Origin: Gilvibacter sp. SZ-19
GTDB taxonomy: Bacteria > Bacteroidota > Bacteroidia > Flavobacteriales > Flavobacteriaceae
Direction of reading: 5' to 3'
Assembly (NCBI RefSeq): GCF_002163875.1
Contig: NZ_CP019333.1
Coordinates: 248,001-312,000 of the forward strand
Length of the DNA stretch: 64,000 nt
Shown: positions 16,614-25,960 of the stretch, one piece after another
How the letters are laid out: each line of letters begins with the position of its first letter
Position numbering within the stretch: position 1 is the stretch's first letter
Made by a program: the position numbers and the translations under genes
The notes under the pieces: generated by a model
Databases searched by the model: none
What the model was told of the DNA's origin: nothing
The model's input: the letters and a program-made list of their open reading frames with translations, nothing else

Positions 16614-17156
16614 ATGGATTACATTTTAAAATCTAAACGTCTTGGTTTTCGACCTTGGACGCAAGAAGACCTGCCGCTACTCAGACGATTGAATCAGGAT
16701 CCGCAGATCATGGAGCACTTTCCAGGGGCTCTAGACGAAGAAGTAGTACAATTCTTTTACAAGCGTTTGCAAGACAGTTTCACTACTAAGGGCTATTGTT
16801 ATTTTGTGGTTGATCTTTTGGAAACAGGCGAATGCATAGGAATGATAGGACTTATGGACCAAGACTACGAATCAGAATTCACTCCTAGTGTGGATATCGG
16901 TTGGCGAATTGTACCAGAACATTGGCGCAAAGGATTGGCCTCAGAAGGCGCAAAAGCTATGCTAGAACAAGCACAAGACCTTTTTAAGACAGAAGAGATC
17001 TACGCTTTCGCTACACGTGCAAATACCGGTTCCATCAAGGTCATGGAGCGAATCGGGATGTCGTTTGCCGGAAGCTTTGACCACCCCAAACTATTGGATT
17101 ATCCAAACTTGAAAACATGTGTGGCCTACCGCTGGAAAGCACAGGAGTCGAAATAA
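16614..17156 (+). CDS. GNAT family N-acetyltransferase (RimJ/RimL-like)
   Basis: 180 aa. It opens with LKSKRLGFRPWTQEDLPLL and has the acetyl-CoA site around GWRIVPEHWRKGLASEGAKA and the TRANTGSIKVMERIGM helix typical of the family. It follows mutB after 3 nt and is probably the last gene of that operon. Substrate unknown. The closest relative in the window is at 4878 and is only distantly similar. Confidence 0.85.
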   Translation: MDYILKSKRLGFRPWTQEDLPLLRRLNQDPQIMEHFPGALDEEVVQFFYKRLQDSFTTKGYCYFVVDLLETGECIGMIGLMDQDYESEFTPSVDIGWRIVPEHWRKGLASEGAKAMLEQAQDLFKTEEIYAFATRANTGSIKVMERIGMSFAGSFDHPKLLDYPNLKTCVAYRWKAQESK

Positions 17157-17193
17157 TTTTATTATGCATGCATAGCATTTAACAAGAAAAGCG

Positions 17194-17201
17194 TAAATTT
17201 G
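17194..17201 (+). promoter_or_regulatory. -7 promoter element TAAATTTG
   Basis: Perfect TAnnTTTG match, 16 nt before the ATG of the reductase at 17218. It suggests that gene has its own promoter separate from the mutase operon. Confidence 0.55.
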
Positions 17202-17217
17202 AACAAAAAAGCAACTC

Positions 17218-18099
17218 ATGAATTATTCAGCTAAAATGATGCGCGATGATGCGCTCCAAGGAAAAGTTATCGTAGTGACCGGTGGTGGCTCCGGATTGGG
17301 AAAGTCCATGACCCGTTATTTCTTGGAGTTAGGCGCCAAGGTAGTGATCACTTCTAGAAACCAAGAAAAACTAGAAGCTGCCAAAGCAGAACTTGAAGCT
17401 GAGACCGGTGGACAAGTACTTCCGGTAGCCTGTGACGTCCGCGATTATGAGGCTGTAGAGAACGTCTTAGCCAAAACGGTTGAGGCTTTTGGAAGTCCCG
17501 ATATATTGCTCAACAATGCTGCGGGGAACTTTATCTCGCCAACCGAGAGACTTTCTGCCAATGCCTTCGATACCATTATCGACATTGTTCTAAAAGGAAC
17601 TAAGAACTGCACTTTAGCTTTCGGTAAACATTGGATCGCTCAAAAAGAGACCAATAAAACCGTATTAAATATCGTGACCACCTATGCTTGGACAGGCTCT
17701 GCCTATGTAGTACCGAGTGCTACGGCAAAAGCTGGCGTATTGGCCATGACTCGTTCCTTAGCAGTAGAATGGGCAAAATACGGGATCCGCTTTAACGCAA
17801 TTGCCCCTGGGCCTTTTCCTACCAAAGGAGCTTGGGACCGTTTGTTGCCTGGAGAACTTAAAGAGAAGTTCGATCTGGCCAAGAAAGTACCGCTAAACCG
17901 CGTTGGAGATCACCAAGAACTGGCGAATCTCGCTGCCTATTTGGCCTCAGACTTTTCGCATTATCTCAATGGAGAGGTAATTACCATAGACGGAGGAGAA
18001 TGGCTTAAAGGTGCTGGACAATTCAATCTTTTAGAGGAGATCCCTGAACAAATGTGGGATATGCTCGAAATGATGATCCGATCTAAAAAGAAGAAATAA
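17218..18099 (+). CDS. Short-chain reductase, 2,4-dienoyl-CoA reductase type
   Basis: 293 aa Rossmann protein. The NADP-binding TGGGSGLG (about residues 21-28) and NNAAGNF motifs match the mitochondrial DECR1 type. Catalytic residues follow that family's unusual layout: Tyr in TTYAWTGSAY and Lys in VVPSATAKAGV rather than a plain YxxxK. The PGPFPTKGA and DGGEWL elements also match. It would reduce 2,4-dienoyl-CoA in the breakdown of unsaturated fatty acids; placement after the methylmalonyl-CoA mutase operon fits fatty-acid use. Confidence 0.85.
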   Translation: MNYSAKMMRDDALQGKVIVVTGGGSGLGKSMTRYFLELGAKVVITSRNQEKLEAAKAELEAETGGQVLPVACDVRDYEAVENVLAKTVEAFGSPDILLNNAAGNFISPTERLSANAFDTIIDIVLKGTKNCTLAFGKHWIAQKETNKTVLNIVTTYAWTGSAYVVPSATAKAGVLAMTRSLAVEWAKYGIRFNAIAPGPFPTKGAWDRLLPGELKEKFDLAKKVPLNRVGDHQELANLAAYLASDFSHYLNGEVITIDGGEWLKGAGQFNLLEEIPEQMWDMLEMMIRSKKKK

Positions 18100-18111
18100 T
18101 ACAATTAATGC

Positions 18112-18152
18112 AAACAAAATAGCGCCTTAGTTCTTTGCTGAACTAAGGCGCT
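18112..18152 (-). terminator. Terminator between convergent genes
   Basis: A perfect 13-bp stem (AGCGCCTTAGTTC 18121-18133, GAACTAAGGCGCT 18140-18152) with a TTTGCT loop. On the minus strand it is followed by ATTTTGTTTG, serving the 18621-18199 lipoprotein gene. On the plus strand the following TTCTCAT is a weak T tract, so it may also stop the reductase transcript. Confidence 0.8.
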
Positions 18153-18198
18153 TCTCATAAATTCAAATTGGAGTATAATCTCTCCGTTAGATGCATCA

Positions 18199-18621
18199 TT
18201 AATTGCCTGCACTAAGTGAGTAACTGCCATCACCATTGAACGAAGTGATGGTAATAGTAACTGTCCACGTTCCAGGTTCTCCTGCTGAAGTTACACCTGA
18301 AAAACTGTCTGGCTCGCTTCCACCAACTAAACTGCGATTCAATACAATCTCATTCACAGCGTCTCTGACAACTAGATTAAAAGTTCCAGAAGCTGTAGAA
18401 GTAATGTCTGCGTTGTAATCTGCAGTAGCAAGCGAGTTTGACCAAGAGATGGTACGAACGGCATCGCCACCATCTCCCGTAAAGTCACCGCCAATGTCAC
18501 CGTTAGGACCTTCATTTACGGTAATGTTTGCTGTTGGGTCGTCACTAGAACATGAAATAATGGAACTAGAAAATACCAACAGGAAAAATACCATTGCTAG
18601 GTTGAGTTTGTGTTTTATCAT
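18199..18621 (-). CDS. Small lipoprotein with repeat-like beta region
   Basis: 140 aa from the ATG at 18621 (a TTG three codons earlier is less likely). The lipobox is SSSIISC (Cys24). The mature part begins with a Gly/Asp-rich linker (about residues 38-52) and then an all-beta domain with alternating Thr/Ser. The WTVTITITSFNGDGSYSL ending resembles pre-peptidase C-terminal-like or Ig-like beta domains. Exposed on the cell surface by inference. Function unknown. Confidence 0.6.
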   Translation of the reverse strand: MIKHKLNLAMVFFLLVFSSSIISCSSDDPTANITVNEGPNGDIGGDFTGDGGDAVRTISWSNSLATADYNADITSTASGTFNLVVRDAVNEIVLNRSLVGGSEPDSFSGVTSAGEPGTWTVTITITSFNGDGSYSLSAGN

Positions 18622-18826
18622 AAAAATCAAATTTGGTTAACTCTTAATAAACAACTCAGTTAGATAAAATCCTGAAAAAAAATTAACATGAGTTTGTAAT
18701 AATAAAAAATATTACAGCTTAAGTACTATATTTTGAGCCTTTTAAATGTTCACTTCCTGTTAACAATTAGGCTTTCCAAAACGGGCGAATAATTGTATTT
18801 TTAAATTCTCAAAACGGAAACTACTT

Positions 18827-19594
18827 ATGGGTAAAATAATCGCTGTGGCCAATCAGAAAGGGGGCGTCGGAAAGACGACCACCTCGGTTAATCTGGCCGC
18901 CTGTTTGGGCGTACTGGAGCAATCGGTATTGCTTATAGATGCCGACCCTCAGGCCAACAGCACTTCTGGCCTGGGTATAGACGTAGCTCAAGTCCAGCAA
19001 GGTACTTATCAGCTTTTGGAGCACACTGCCGGTGCCGACGAAGTTATTGTCAAAACGGATTCTCCAAATCTCGATCTGATCCCAGCACATATCGATCTTG
19101 TCGCCATAGAAATAGAACTTGTCGACAAAGAAGCTAGAGAATACATGCTCAAAAGAGCCATAGAGGATCTAAAATCGCGTTACGATTATATCATAATCGA
19201 TTGCGCACCCTCGCTTGGGCTTTTAACCTTGAATGCACTAACCGCTGCCGATTCGGTCATTATTCCGATCCAGTGTGAGTATTTTGCCTTAGAGGGTCTG
19301 GGCAAGCTCCTGAATACCATTAAAAGCGTGCAGAAAATCCACAATGCAGACTTGGACATTGAAGGTTTGTTGTTAACCATGTACGATTCCCGCCTGCGCC
19401 TGAGCAATCAGGTGGTAGAAGAGGTGCGCAAGCACTTTGACCAAATGGTTTTTGAGACAATTATACAGCGCAATGTGCGTTTAAGTGAAGCGCCTAGCTA
19501 CGGGGAAAGCATCATTAGTTACGACGCGGGTAGTAAAGGTGCCAATAATTACTTAAGTTTGGCTCAAGAACTTATTGAAAAAAATAACAATTAA
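18827..19594 (+). CDS. parA: Chromosome-partitioning ATPase ParA/Soj
   Basis: 255 aa, usual length. The deviant Walker A KGGVGKTT (residues 11-18), Walker A' (LLIDADPQANST) and Walker B (YIIIDCAPSLG) are intact, with the SEAPSYGESI tail typical of chromosomal Soj. It drives segregation of the origin region with ParB, encoded next with a 1-nt overlap. A TATTTTTA promoter-like element lies at 18796. No dnaA or parS consensus was seen nearby. Confidence 0.95.
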   Translation: MGKIIAVANQKGGVGKTTTSVNLAACLGVLEQSVLLIDADPQANSTSGLGIDVAQVQQGTYQLLEHTAGADEVIVKTDSPNLDLIPAHIDLVAIEIELVDKEAREYMLKRAIEDLKSRYDYIIIDCAPSLGLLTLNALTAADSVIIPIQCEYFALEGLGKLLNTIKSVQKIHNADLDIEGLLLTMYDSRLRLSNQVVEEVRKHFDQMVFETIIQRNVRLSEAPSYGESIISYDAGSKGANNYLSLAQELIEKNNN

Positions 19595-20493
19595 TGGCCA
19601 AGGCGACGAAAAAGCAGGCATTAGGGAGAGGGCTTTCAGCTTTGTTGAAGGATCCGGAGAACGATATCAATTCCGTTAGCGATAAGAATGCCGACAAGGT
19701 TGTTGGTAATATTGTTGAGCTGGAGCTAGACTTTATCGAAGTAAACCCTTTTCAGCCAAGAACCAGCTTTAACGAAGAGCAATTGCGAGAACTCGCAAGT
19801 TCTATCCGTGAATTGGGTGTGATTCAACCCATCACAGTGCGCAAACTGGCCTTTAACAAATACCAATTGGTTTCTGGGGAGCGCCGTTTTAGGGCTTCCA
19901 AGCTTTTAGGCCTAGAGACCATTCCGGCCTATATCCGCATTGCTAACGATCAGGAATCCTTAGAAATGGCCTTGGTTGAGAACATTCAGCGGCAAGATCT
20001 CGATCCGATAGAGATCGCGCTGTCTTACCAACGTCTAATTGAAGAGATAGACCTTACCCAAGAAGCGCTTTCAGATCGCGTGGGCAAAAAGCGTTCTACC
20101 ATTGCCAATTATCTAAGGTTGCTCAAACTGGACCCTATTATCCAAACCGGAATGCGCGATGGCTTTATAAGCATGGGGCACGGTCGCGCCTTGATCAATA
20201 TAGAAGAAACGGAAACACAGTTAGATATCTACGAAAAGATCATCGATAAGAATCTTTCGGTGCGCGCAACAGAAGCTTTAGTAAGAAGTTTTAAAGATCC
20301 TGAGGCGACACCTAGCAAAACTGTAAAAGCGATTCCGGCAGCCGCCAAAAAATACAACGCCAGTTTAGGAGCTTTCTTAAGTGCCAAGACCAGCATCAAC
20401 ATGAACGCTAAAGGCAAAGGAAAGCTTGTGATTCCGTTTGATTCTGAAGCGGATTTGGAACGTATTGCCAAACGTATTCAAGGTGAAGACTAA
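19594..20493 (+). CDS. parB: Chromosome-partitioning protein ParB
   Basis: 299 aa. The N-terminal CTPase domain carries NPFQPRTSF, GERRFRASKLLG and ENIQRQDLDPIE. The central helix-turn-helix that reads parS follows (TQEALSDRVGKKRSTIANYLRLLKL, about residues 150-175). The C-terminal dimerisation region ends FDSEADLERIAKRI. ParB clamps onto parS and loads SMC. A low-complexity Ala/Lys linker precedes the C-terminus. The stop overlaps the GTG start of the next gene. Confidence 0.95.
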   Translation: MAKATKKQALGRGLSALLKDPENDINSVSDKNADKVVGNIVELELDFIEVNPFQPRTSFNEEQLRELASSIRELGVIQPITVRKLAFNKYQLVSGERRFRASKLLGLETIPAYIRIANDQESLEMALVENIQRQDLDPIEIALSYQRLIEEIDLTQEALSDRVGKKRSTIANYLRLLKLDPIIQTGMRDGFISMGHGRALINIEETETQLDIYEKIIDKNLSVRATEALVRSFKDPEATPSKTVKAIPAAAKKYNASLGAFLSAKTSINMNAKGKGKLVIPFDSEADLERIAKRIQGED

Positions 20494-21079
20494 ATTAGTA
20501 CTGCTTTTTATTGTTCTTTTTACTGCGGAGCTTTGCTGGGCACAAGACGATGAGCTCGATGTGCGCGTTAAAGATACCGTTGCCGTAAATACGGCTACCC
20601 TACTCGACTACGATCCCTTGGCGCCTTCTAAGGCGGCCTTTTATTCGGCGGTACTACCTGGACTCGGGCAAGCCTACAACAAAAAATACTGGAAGATCCC
20701 GATCGTTTACGCCGGAATAGGTACTGGAATCTATTTTTGGATCCAGCAAGATCAAGAATACGATCGTTTTAGAAATGCCTTTAAACGTCGTTTAGCTGGT
20801 TTTACTGACGACGAATTCTACGGAGATGGAGAAACACCCTTGGTTTCGAATGACCGCTTAATCGACGCGCAACGTCAGGCACAAAAGAACAAAGACATCA
20901 GTCTTATCGTAGCAGTAGCCTTTTACCTTGTCAATATTGTAGATGCTAATGTAGATGCGCATCTGCGCCAATACAACATCAACGACGACCTTTCATTAAC
21001 GCCTCAACTCCAGATAGACCCAGTATCTACCCAAGCTACTTATGGACTGAGTTTAAGGTTCAACTTCGGACAAGAATGA
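20483..21079 (+). CDS. DUF5683 membrane protein, GTG start
   Basis: 198 aa from GTG at 20483, which overlaps the parB stop; the ATG at 20438 lies far inside parB and is rejected. Residues 1-21 form a signal peptide (LLFIVLFTAELCWAQ). The DUF5683 core follows: PSKAAFYSAVLPGLGQAYNKKYWKIPIVYAGIG, a QRQAQKNKDISLI helix and a final membrane/strand segment. The family is common next to parB and dapB in Bacteroidota; its role is unknown. Confidence 0.8.
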   Translation: MKTKLVLLFIVLFTAELCWAQDDELDVRVKDTVAVNTATLLDYDPLAPSKAAFYSAVLPGLGQAYNKKYWKIPIVYAGIGTGIYFWIQQDQEYDRFRNAFKRRLAGFTDDEFYGDGETPLVSNDRLIDAQRQAQKNKDISLIVAVAFYLVNIVDANVDAHLRQYNINDDLSLTPQLQIDPVSTQATYGLSLRFNFGQE

Positions 21080-21777
21080 AAATAGCCCTACTCGGATACG
21101 GAAAAATGGGGCAAACCATAGCCCGTCTTGCCAAAGAAAATGGACACGAAATTGTAGTGGCCACCAACGACAGCAGTAGTATAAGCGATTTTAACGGAGC
21201 CGAAGTAGCCATAGATTTTTCTATCCCGACGGCGGCCTATAACAACATCAAATTCGCTTTGGATGCTGGCGTTCCAGTGATCTCGGGAACTACGGGTTGG
21301 TTAGAAGAATTACCGCGTATAGAATCCTATTGTCAAGAAAAGAAGGGCGCATTCTTATACGCCTCCAATTTTAGTGTAGGGGTGAATATTTTCTTTGCCA
21401 TAAATAAGAAATTGGCGGAATTGATGGGGCAACAACCGCAGTACCAATCGCAGATCACAGAGATCCACCACACTCAAAAACTAGACAAACCCAGCGGAAC
21501 AGCCATTACCCTTGCCGAGCAAGTACTAAAGTTTTCACAAAAGCAAGCCTGGGCGTTACAAAACAACAACCCTAACGACCTATGGATCGATTCCATACGA
21601 GAAGGAGACGTAAAAGGCACCCACCATGTACAGTACAAATCCGCAGTAGACACCCTGACCATTAGTCATGAGGCACACAGCAGAGACGGCTTTGCATTGG
21701 GAGCCATCTACGCCGCTCAATGGATCATCGGCAAACAGGGCGTGTTTAGCATGCAGGATGTATTAAACCTGAGTTAA
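21076..21777 (+). CDS. dapB: 4-hydroxy-tetrahydrodipicolinate reductase
   Basis: 233 aa, the short Bacteroidota form. The N-terminal dinucleotide-binding GYGKMGQTIA, the nicotinamide loop (SGTTGWLEEL, ASNFSVGVN) and the catalytic EIHHTQKLDKPSGTA with the His/Lys pair are present. It acts in lysine and diaminopimelate synthesis for the cell wall. Overlaps the previous gene by 4 nt (ATGA). Confidence 0.95.
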   Translation: MKIALLGYGKMGQTIARLAKENGHEIVVATNDSSSISDFNGAEVAIDFSIPTAAYNNIKFALDAGVPVISGTTGWLEELPRIESYCQEKKGAFLYASNFSVGVNIFFAINKKLAELMGQQPQYQSQITEIHHTQKLDKPSGTAITLAEQVLKFSQKQAWALQNNNPNDLWIDSIREGDVKGTHHVQYKSAVDTLTISHEAHSRDGFALGAIYAAQWIIGKQGVFSMQDVLNLS

Positions 21778-21782
21778 AGCCC

Positions 21783-21790
21783 TATATTTG
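21783..21790 (+). promoter_or_regulatory. -7 promoter element TATATTTG before lepB
   Basis: Perfect TAnnTTTG match in the 53-nt gap after dapB, 40 nt before the lepB start. It suggests lepB and the following WbqC gene can be transcribed separately from the par operon. Confidence 0.5.
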
Positions 21791-21830
21791 AACCAAATTA
21801 TAAGTAAACTAGCAGTCTAAAAAGCAACGC

Positions 21831-23417
21831 ATGACTTTCGAAGGTCTTTTACTATTCATTCTCGCCGTACAGATCATTCACTTTGCAGGAACCTGGAAAC
21901 TTTATCAGAAAGCGGGTAGACAGGCCTGGGAAGCTGCCATTCCGGTATACAATGCTGTGATCTTAATGAAGATCATAAACCGTCCGTGGTGGTATACGAT
22001 CTTGTTGTTTGTTCCGATAGTGAATCTAATAATGTTCCCGGTAATCTGGGTAGAGACCTTGCGCAGCTTTGGCAGAAATTCCAATACCGATACGCTCTTA
22101 GGAGTTGTGACCTTAGGATTCTATATCTACTATATCAATTACAGTGTAGATGTCACGCATATTCCAGATCGTTCGTTACAGCCTCGCACTGTTGCTGGAG
22201 AATGGATAAGCTCAATTTTATTTGCCGTTGTAGCAGCAACCTTGGTGCATACCTATTTTATGCAACCTTTTACCATTCCAACATCTTCCTTGGAAAAAAC
22301 GCTTTTGGTGGGTGATTATCTCTTTGTGAGTAAGTTTCACTACGGAGCGCGTACGCCCATGACACCGATCTCTTTCCCTATGGTACACGATACGGTACCT
22401 TTGGTGAACAGCAAATCATACAGTCCGCAGCTAAAATCGCCATATCTACGTATGCCTGGCTTCCAAAAGATAGAGCGCAACGACATCGTGGTGTTCAACT
22501 GGCCGGTAGATACTGTAAACATTGTTAGCGCACCTAATGACGGCAGGTTCCACTACAAACCCATAGACAAGAAAACGAATTACGTAAAACGCTGTGTAGG
22601 CCTCCCTGGCGACTCGCTAGAAGTACGCAACGGATATGTCTTTGTGAACGGAGAGCAAAATGTATTGCCAGAGCGCGCGAAATTGCAATTTGGCTATGTG
22701 GTCTTTACCAAAGAGGCATTAACCGATAGTGATATTGAATACATTAGGAAGCGCTTTGACATTACGGATATAAATCCGGAATACCGTCAGCCAAATACCT
22801 ATTATATGCAGATCACCGACGCGACCCTGGAGCAATTCAGGAACTTCGCCAAGGTATTACAAGTGGAGTCTTTGCGCAACTATGAGGAGGACGGGAAATG
22901 GTCCCGTGATATCTTCCCTTATGATCCGCGCTACCCGAACAACAACGTACATTTTGGACCCATCTATATTCCTAAAAAAGGTGCTACTGTTGCCATAACG
23001 CCAGAGAGCATTGGTTTTTACAAGCGCATTATAGAAGTGTACGAAGGCTATGAGATGGGGGTTAATCAAAGCATACGTGTGACCAAAGACGAAGTGCTAC
23101 TCAACGAACGTCCTATCACAGAATACACTTTCTTGCAAGACTACTACTGGATGATGGGTGACAACCGAAACAACAGTGAAGATTCGCGGACTTGGGGTTA
23201 TGTGCCCTTTAACCACGTGGTTGGTAAACCAGTTTTTGTATGGATGAGCATCGATGGGCAAGCCCGTGGTTTAGCCAATAAATTCCGATGGGAACGCTTT
23301 TTCACCACTGTGGGTGGTTCAGGACAGCCGGTCTCCTACTTTAAGATCTTCTTGGGGCTCTTGGCTGCTTGGTTCGTATTCAGTTTCTTTAGAAAACGAC
23401 GTAAGCAAAAGGCCTAA
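21831..23417 (+). CDS. lepB: Signal peptidase I with N-terminal membrane domain
   Basis: 528 aa, much longer than proteobacterial LepB. Residues 1-105 form a multi-helix DUF5684-like region. The S26 domain follows with catalytic Ser in TSSLEKTLLVGDYL and Lys in NYVKRCVGLPGDSLEV, a long insert (about 295-410), and the terminal box GDNRNNSEDSRTWGYVP. A last membrane helix ends in a basic tail (FFRKRRKQKA). It removes signal peptides of exported proteins. Extended LepB of this type is usual in Flavobacteriia. Confidence 0.9.
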   Translation: MTFEGLLLFILAVQIIHFAGTWKLYQKAGRQAWEAAIPVYNAVILMKIINRPWWYTILLFVPIVNLIMFPVIWVETLRSFGRNSNTDTLLGVVTLGFYIYYINYSVDVTHIPDRSLQPRTVAGEWISSILFAVVAATLVHTYFMQPFTIPTSSLEKTLLVGDYLFVSKFHYGARTPMTPISFPMVHDTVPLVNSKSYSPQLKSPYLRMPGFQKIERNDIVVFNWPVDTVNIVSAPNDGRFHYKPIDKKTNYVKRCVGLPGDSLEVRNGYVFVNGEQNVLPERAKLQFGYVVFTKEALTDSDIEYIRKRFDITDINPEYRQPNTYYMQITDATLEQFRNFAKVLQVESLRNYEEDGKWSRDIFPYDPRYPNNNVHFGPIYIPKKGATVAITPESIGFYKRIIEVYEGYEMGVNQSIRVTKDEVLLNERPITEYTFLQDYYWMMGDNRNNSEDSRTWGYVPFNHVVGKPVFVWMSIDGQARGLANKFRWERFFTTVGGSGQPVSYFKIFLGLLAAWFVFSFFRKRRKQKA

Positions 23418-23423
23418 ACGCAG

Positions 23424-24050
23424 ATGAAATCGGTATTGATCCATCCGGCCTATTTTGGGAATATCGCCTTATGGAGCGTGATCGTAAAGGCAGAATCCTT
23501 GCTATTAGAACGCTGTGACAACTATCAAAAACAAACCTATCGCAACCGCTTGTATATTGCCCACAGCAATGGCAAACTCGGTTTGAACATTCCGGTGAAG
23601 CACAGCAAAGATGGGGAGCGTCAAAAGACCGCCACAGTTTCTATTGAGAATAACTTCCACTGGCAGCGGGATCATTGGCGTAGCTTAGAGGCTGGATATC
23701 GCAGTTCGCCTTTCTTTGAATTTTATGAGGATGAGATAAAACCTTTCTTTGACCAAAAGCATCTGCGGCTCTTTGATTGTAACTTAGAAAGTATGAAGCT
23801 GGTCGCGGAGCTCTTAGGTCTGCCCTTTGCGTATTCGCTAACGGAAAGCTATGCTACAGCTCCGGATCCGTCCGAAATTAACGACCATCGAATCTTAGTG
23901 CGTTCTAAGAAAGTGCCAGAAATAGCAACTCCTCCCTACCATCAGGTACACCAAAACCAGCACGGGTATTTAAATAATTTGAGTGTTTTAGACCTACTAT
24001 TCAACCTAGGCCCGGAAAGCGTAAGCTACTTAGAGAACTTTAAATTGTAA
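23424..24050 (+). CDS. WbqC family protein
   Basis: 208 aa. The opening LIHPAYFGNIALWSVI and RNRLYIAHSNGKLGLNIPVKH match the WbqC-like family, often encoded near lipopolysaccharide or lepB genes and possibly acting in nucleotide-sugar modification. A shared HxxxRWxx-like region (HWQRDHWRSLEAGYRSSPFF) probably forms the active pocket. It is 6 nt after lepB. Its stop codon directly abuts the stop of the convergent gene at 24051. Confidence 0.8.
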   Translation: MKSVLIHPAYFGNIALWSVIVKAESLLLERCDNYQKQTYRNRLYIAHSNGKLGLNIPVKHSKDGERQKTATVSIENNFHWQRDHWRSLEAGYRSSPFFEFYEDEIKPFFDQKHLRLFDCNLESMKLVAELLGLPFAYSLTESYATAPDPSEINDHRILVRSKKVPEIATPPYHQVHQNQHGYLNNLSVLDLLFNLGPESVSYLENFKL

Positions 24051-25091
24051 TTAATCCCATCCCACAACACCTAGAATAGGTGCGTGATCGCCAAAAGGCC
24101 TGTCTAAGGTCTTAAAACTGTTGATCTTAAGCTCCTTGTCCGCAAAAATGTAATCGATCCGAATAGGATAAAAATCAAAAGTGAAGGTACTTCCCAATCC
24201 TGATCCTGCCTCGGCGTAGGCATCTTGATAAACTAAGGCAAATTTGCGGTACACATAGCTAAAGGCCGTGTTATTGAGATCTCCTCCCATTATAACCGGA
24301 TAACCCGATTGCTGGCTGTGCGCTAAAACCTCAGCTGCCTGTTCTTGCTGCAGTTTAAAAGCTTCGCTTATGCGGCGTCTTATCAAATTTCCAGAACCTT
24401 CTTGTAAGTTGGCCACACTGGGTGATATTTTAAAGGACTGTAAGTGTATATTGTAGACCCTTACGGTGTCTTGGTGGGCTACGATATCTGCAAAAAGTGC
24501 ATTATTTCCTGTCTTATTAAAGTCAAAAGCCCCTTTATTTATTATTGGATGTTTGGAGAATATGGCATGCCCCATCCGTTTAGCTCCTTTGAAATGGGTA
24601 TAACGATGCTTGAACGATCTAAACAGGTCGCTTTCGAGTTTATAATACTCTTGTAGAAGCAGAACATCGGGCTGGTGATCATCGATAAGCTGTTGCATCT
24701 TTTTGATCACATCCGGATCTGGATTTTCTCGATAAGCTTCGAACAATTCCACGTTAAAGGAAAGTACCTTTAAAGATTTGGCTGTAGTGGTCTGCTCGCC
24801 CGAGCCCCAACCCCAAAAGGCATTGAAATGAAAATAGGCAACGATAAGTAGTAGCGATGAAACCCAAATTCGCTTTTTAAGTCGAAACAACCAATAGATC
24901 ACAAAGGCCAAATTAACTGCCAATAGCGGAGAAACTAAGAGCGAGAGCGCGCTGAGCAGCGGAAAACTATCCGGAGCAATATAAGGGGTAATAAACGACA
25001 GTGTCAGCAAAATTGCTGCCACGACATTTAGCGCGTAAAGGATTCTATCGATCAGTTTCAATGATCGCGGATTTTTTTTAATTCGAGTCAT
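24051..25091 (-). CDS. Endonuclease/exonuclease/phosphatase-family membrane protein
   Basis: 346 aa. Three membrane helices (about residues 12-35, 42-68 and 73-92) precede an EEP domain: LKVLSFNVELFE, LLLQEYY (catalytic Glu), VIMGGDLNNTAFSY and FGDHAPILGVV (terminal Asp-His). It is of the same type as the gene at 6120 and may act on phosphorylated lipids or nucleic acid at the membrane. The start overlaps the end of the rhomboid gene by 14 nt. It is the last gene of the 30146-24051 operon. Confidence 0.85.
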   Translation of the reverse strand: MTRIKKNPRSLKLIDRILYALNVVAAILLTLSFITPYIAPDSFPLLSALSLLVSPLLAVNLAFVIYWLFRLKKRIWVSSLLLIVAYFHFNAFWGWGSGEQTTTAKSLKVLSFNVELFEAYRENPDPDVIKKMQQLIDDHQPDVLLLQEYYKLESDLFRSFKHRYTHFKGAKRMGHAIFSKHPIINKGAFDFNKTGNNALFADIVAHQDTVRVYNIHLQSFKISPSVANLQEGSGNLIRRRISEAFKLQQEQAAEVLAHSQQSGYPVIMGGDLNNTAFSYVYRKFALVYQDAYAEAGSGLGSTFTFDFYPIRIDYIFADKELKINSFKTLDRPFGDHAPILGVVGWD

Positions 25092-25959
25092 TCCCCGCTT
25101 TAAACAAGAAGTCCTTTTCGGCCTTGCTCAAGGAGTCGTAACCACTCTTACCGATCTTGTCCAAAATGGCATCGATCTTTTTTTGTTGCTCGTCTTTAGA
25201 TTCTTTGGCCTTGACACTACTTTGCCGCGGACCTTGTGGATTGCGGTGCACTTTTTTAAAAGGCCGCTTTTTACGCGGGCTAAAATAGCTCACCAAGCTA
25301 TCCATTAAACGTTCAAAACCAGCTCCTATATTATTGCCTTTGGCCAATTGTTTGGCATAAGTATAACCAAAGATGGCACCACCCATGTGCGCCATTAAGC
25401 CCCCAGCATTATCTGAAGCGGGCAAAGCAATTAAATCTTTCAAAACAAAGAATGCAGCAATCTGCCAAAGTTTTATGTTAAACATAAAAACGCGCATTTC
25501 TGCATTTGGCGTATATGTGGCTATAAAAACCATTATGGCAAAAACTGCCGCAGAGGCTCCTTGTAAGTTACCAACAGTAAAATCGTTAAAGGCCGGGAAC
25601 AAATTAAAGGCCAGTATGGTAAGGGCTCCTCCCGCCACTCCTCCGAGTAAATAAAGGGTCAATAAGGTCCTTTCTTTAAAGAGATTGAGCACTATGTTCC
25701 CAAACCAATACAAGATCAGCATGTTCCAGAAAATATGCCAAAAACCACTGTGCAAAAAGGCATAGCTAAAGAAGGTCCATGGTTTATAGAGAAAATCCCA
25801 AGTCTGTAAAGGAAGTACGAACCAAGACTTCAGATCGGCCTCATTCAGCCTAAAAATAAAGGCGCCTAAATAGAAGACAAAAAAGACTATGGCATTGATC
25901 ACTATAAGTTTGATCAATACACTAGACATTCTGTATTTCTGTAAAAGGTCTTGCGCCAT
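25078..25959 (-). CDS. Rhomboid-family intramembrane serine protease 2
   Basis: 293 aa from the ATG at 25959, 1 nt after the stop of the first rhomboid gene; the longer frame overlaps that gene. Six membrane helices with the H-W-N segment HSGFWHIFWNMLILYWFG, catalytic Ser in GASAAVFAIM and His in HMGGAIFGY. The serine motif is GASAA rather than the usual GxSGx. The C-terminal tail (about residues 228-293) is a charged, helical cytosolic extension (KKIDAILDKIGKSGYDSL). Confidence 0.85.
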   Translation of the reverse strand: MAQDLLQKYRMSSVLIKLIVINAIVFFVFYLGAFIFRLNEADLKSWFVLPLQTWDFLYKPWTFFSYAFLHSGFWHIFWNMLILYWFGNIVLNLFKERTLLTLYLLGGVAGGALTILAFNLFPAFNDFTVGNLQGASAAVFAIMVFIATYTPNAEMRVFMFNIKLWQIAAFFVLKDLIALPASDNAGGLMAHMGGAIFGYTYAKQLAKGNNIGAGFERLMDSLVSYFSPRKKRPFKKVHRNPQGPRQSSVKAKESKDEQQKKIDAILDKIGKSGYDSLSKAEKDFLFKAGNDSN

Positions 25960-25960
25960 G

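Noticed and set aside
18827-20493. Replication origin next to parA/parB
   Set aside because: No dnaA, no DnaA-box cluster and no parS consensus (TGTTTCACGTGAAACA) were seen, so I do not call an origin.
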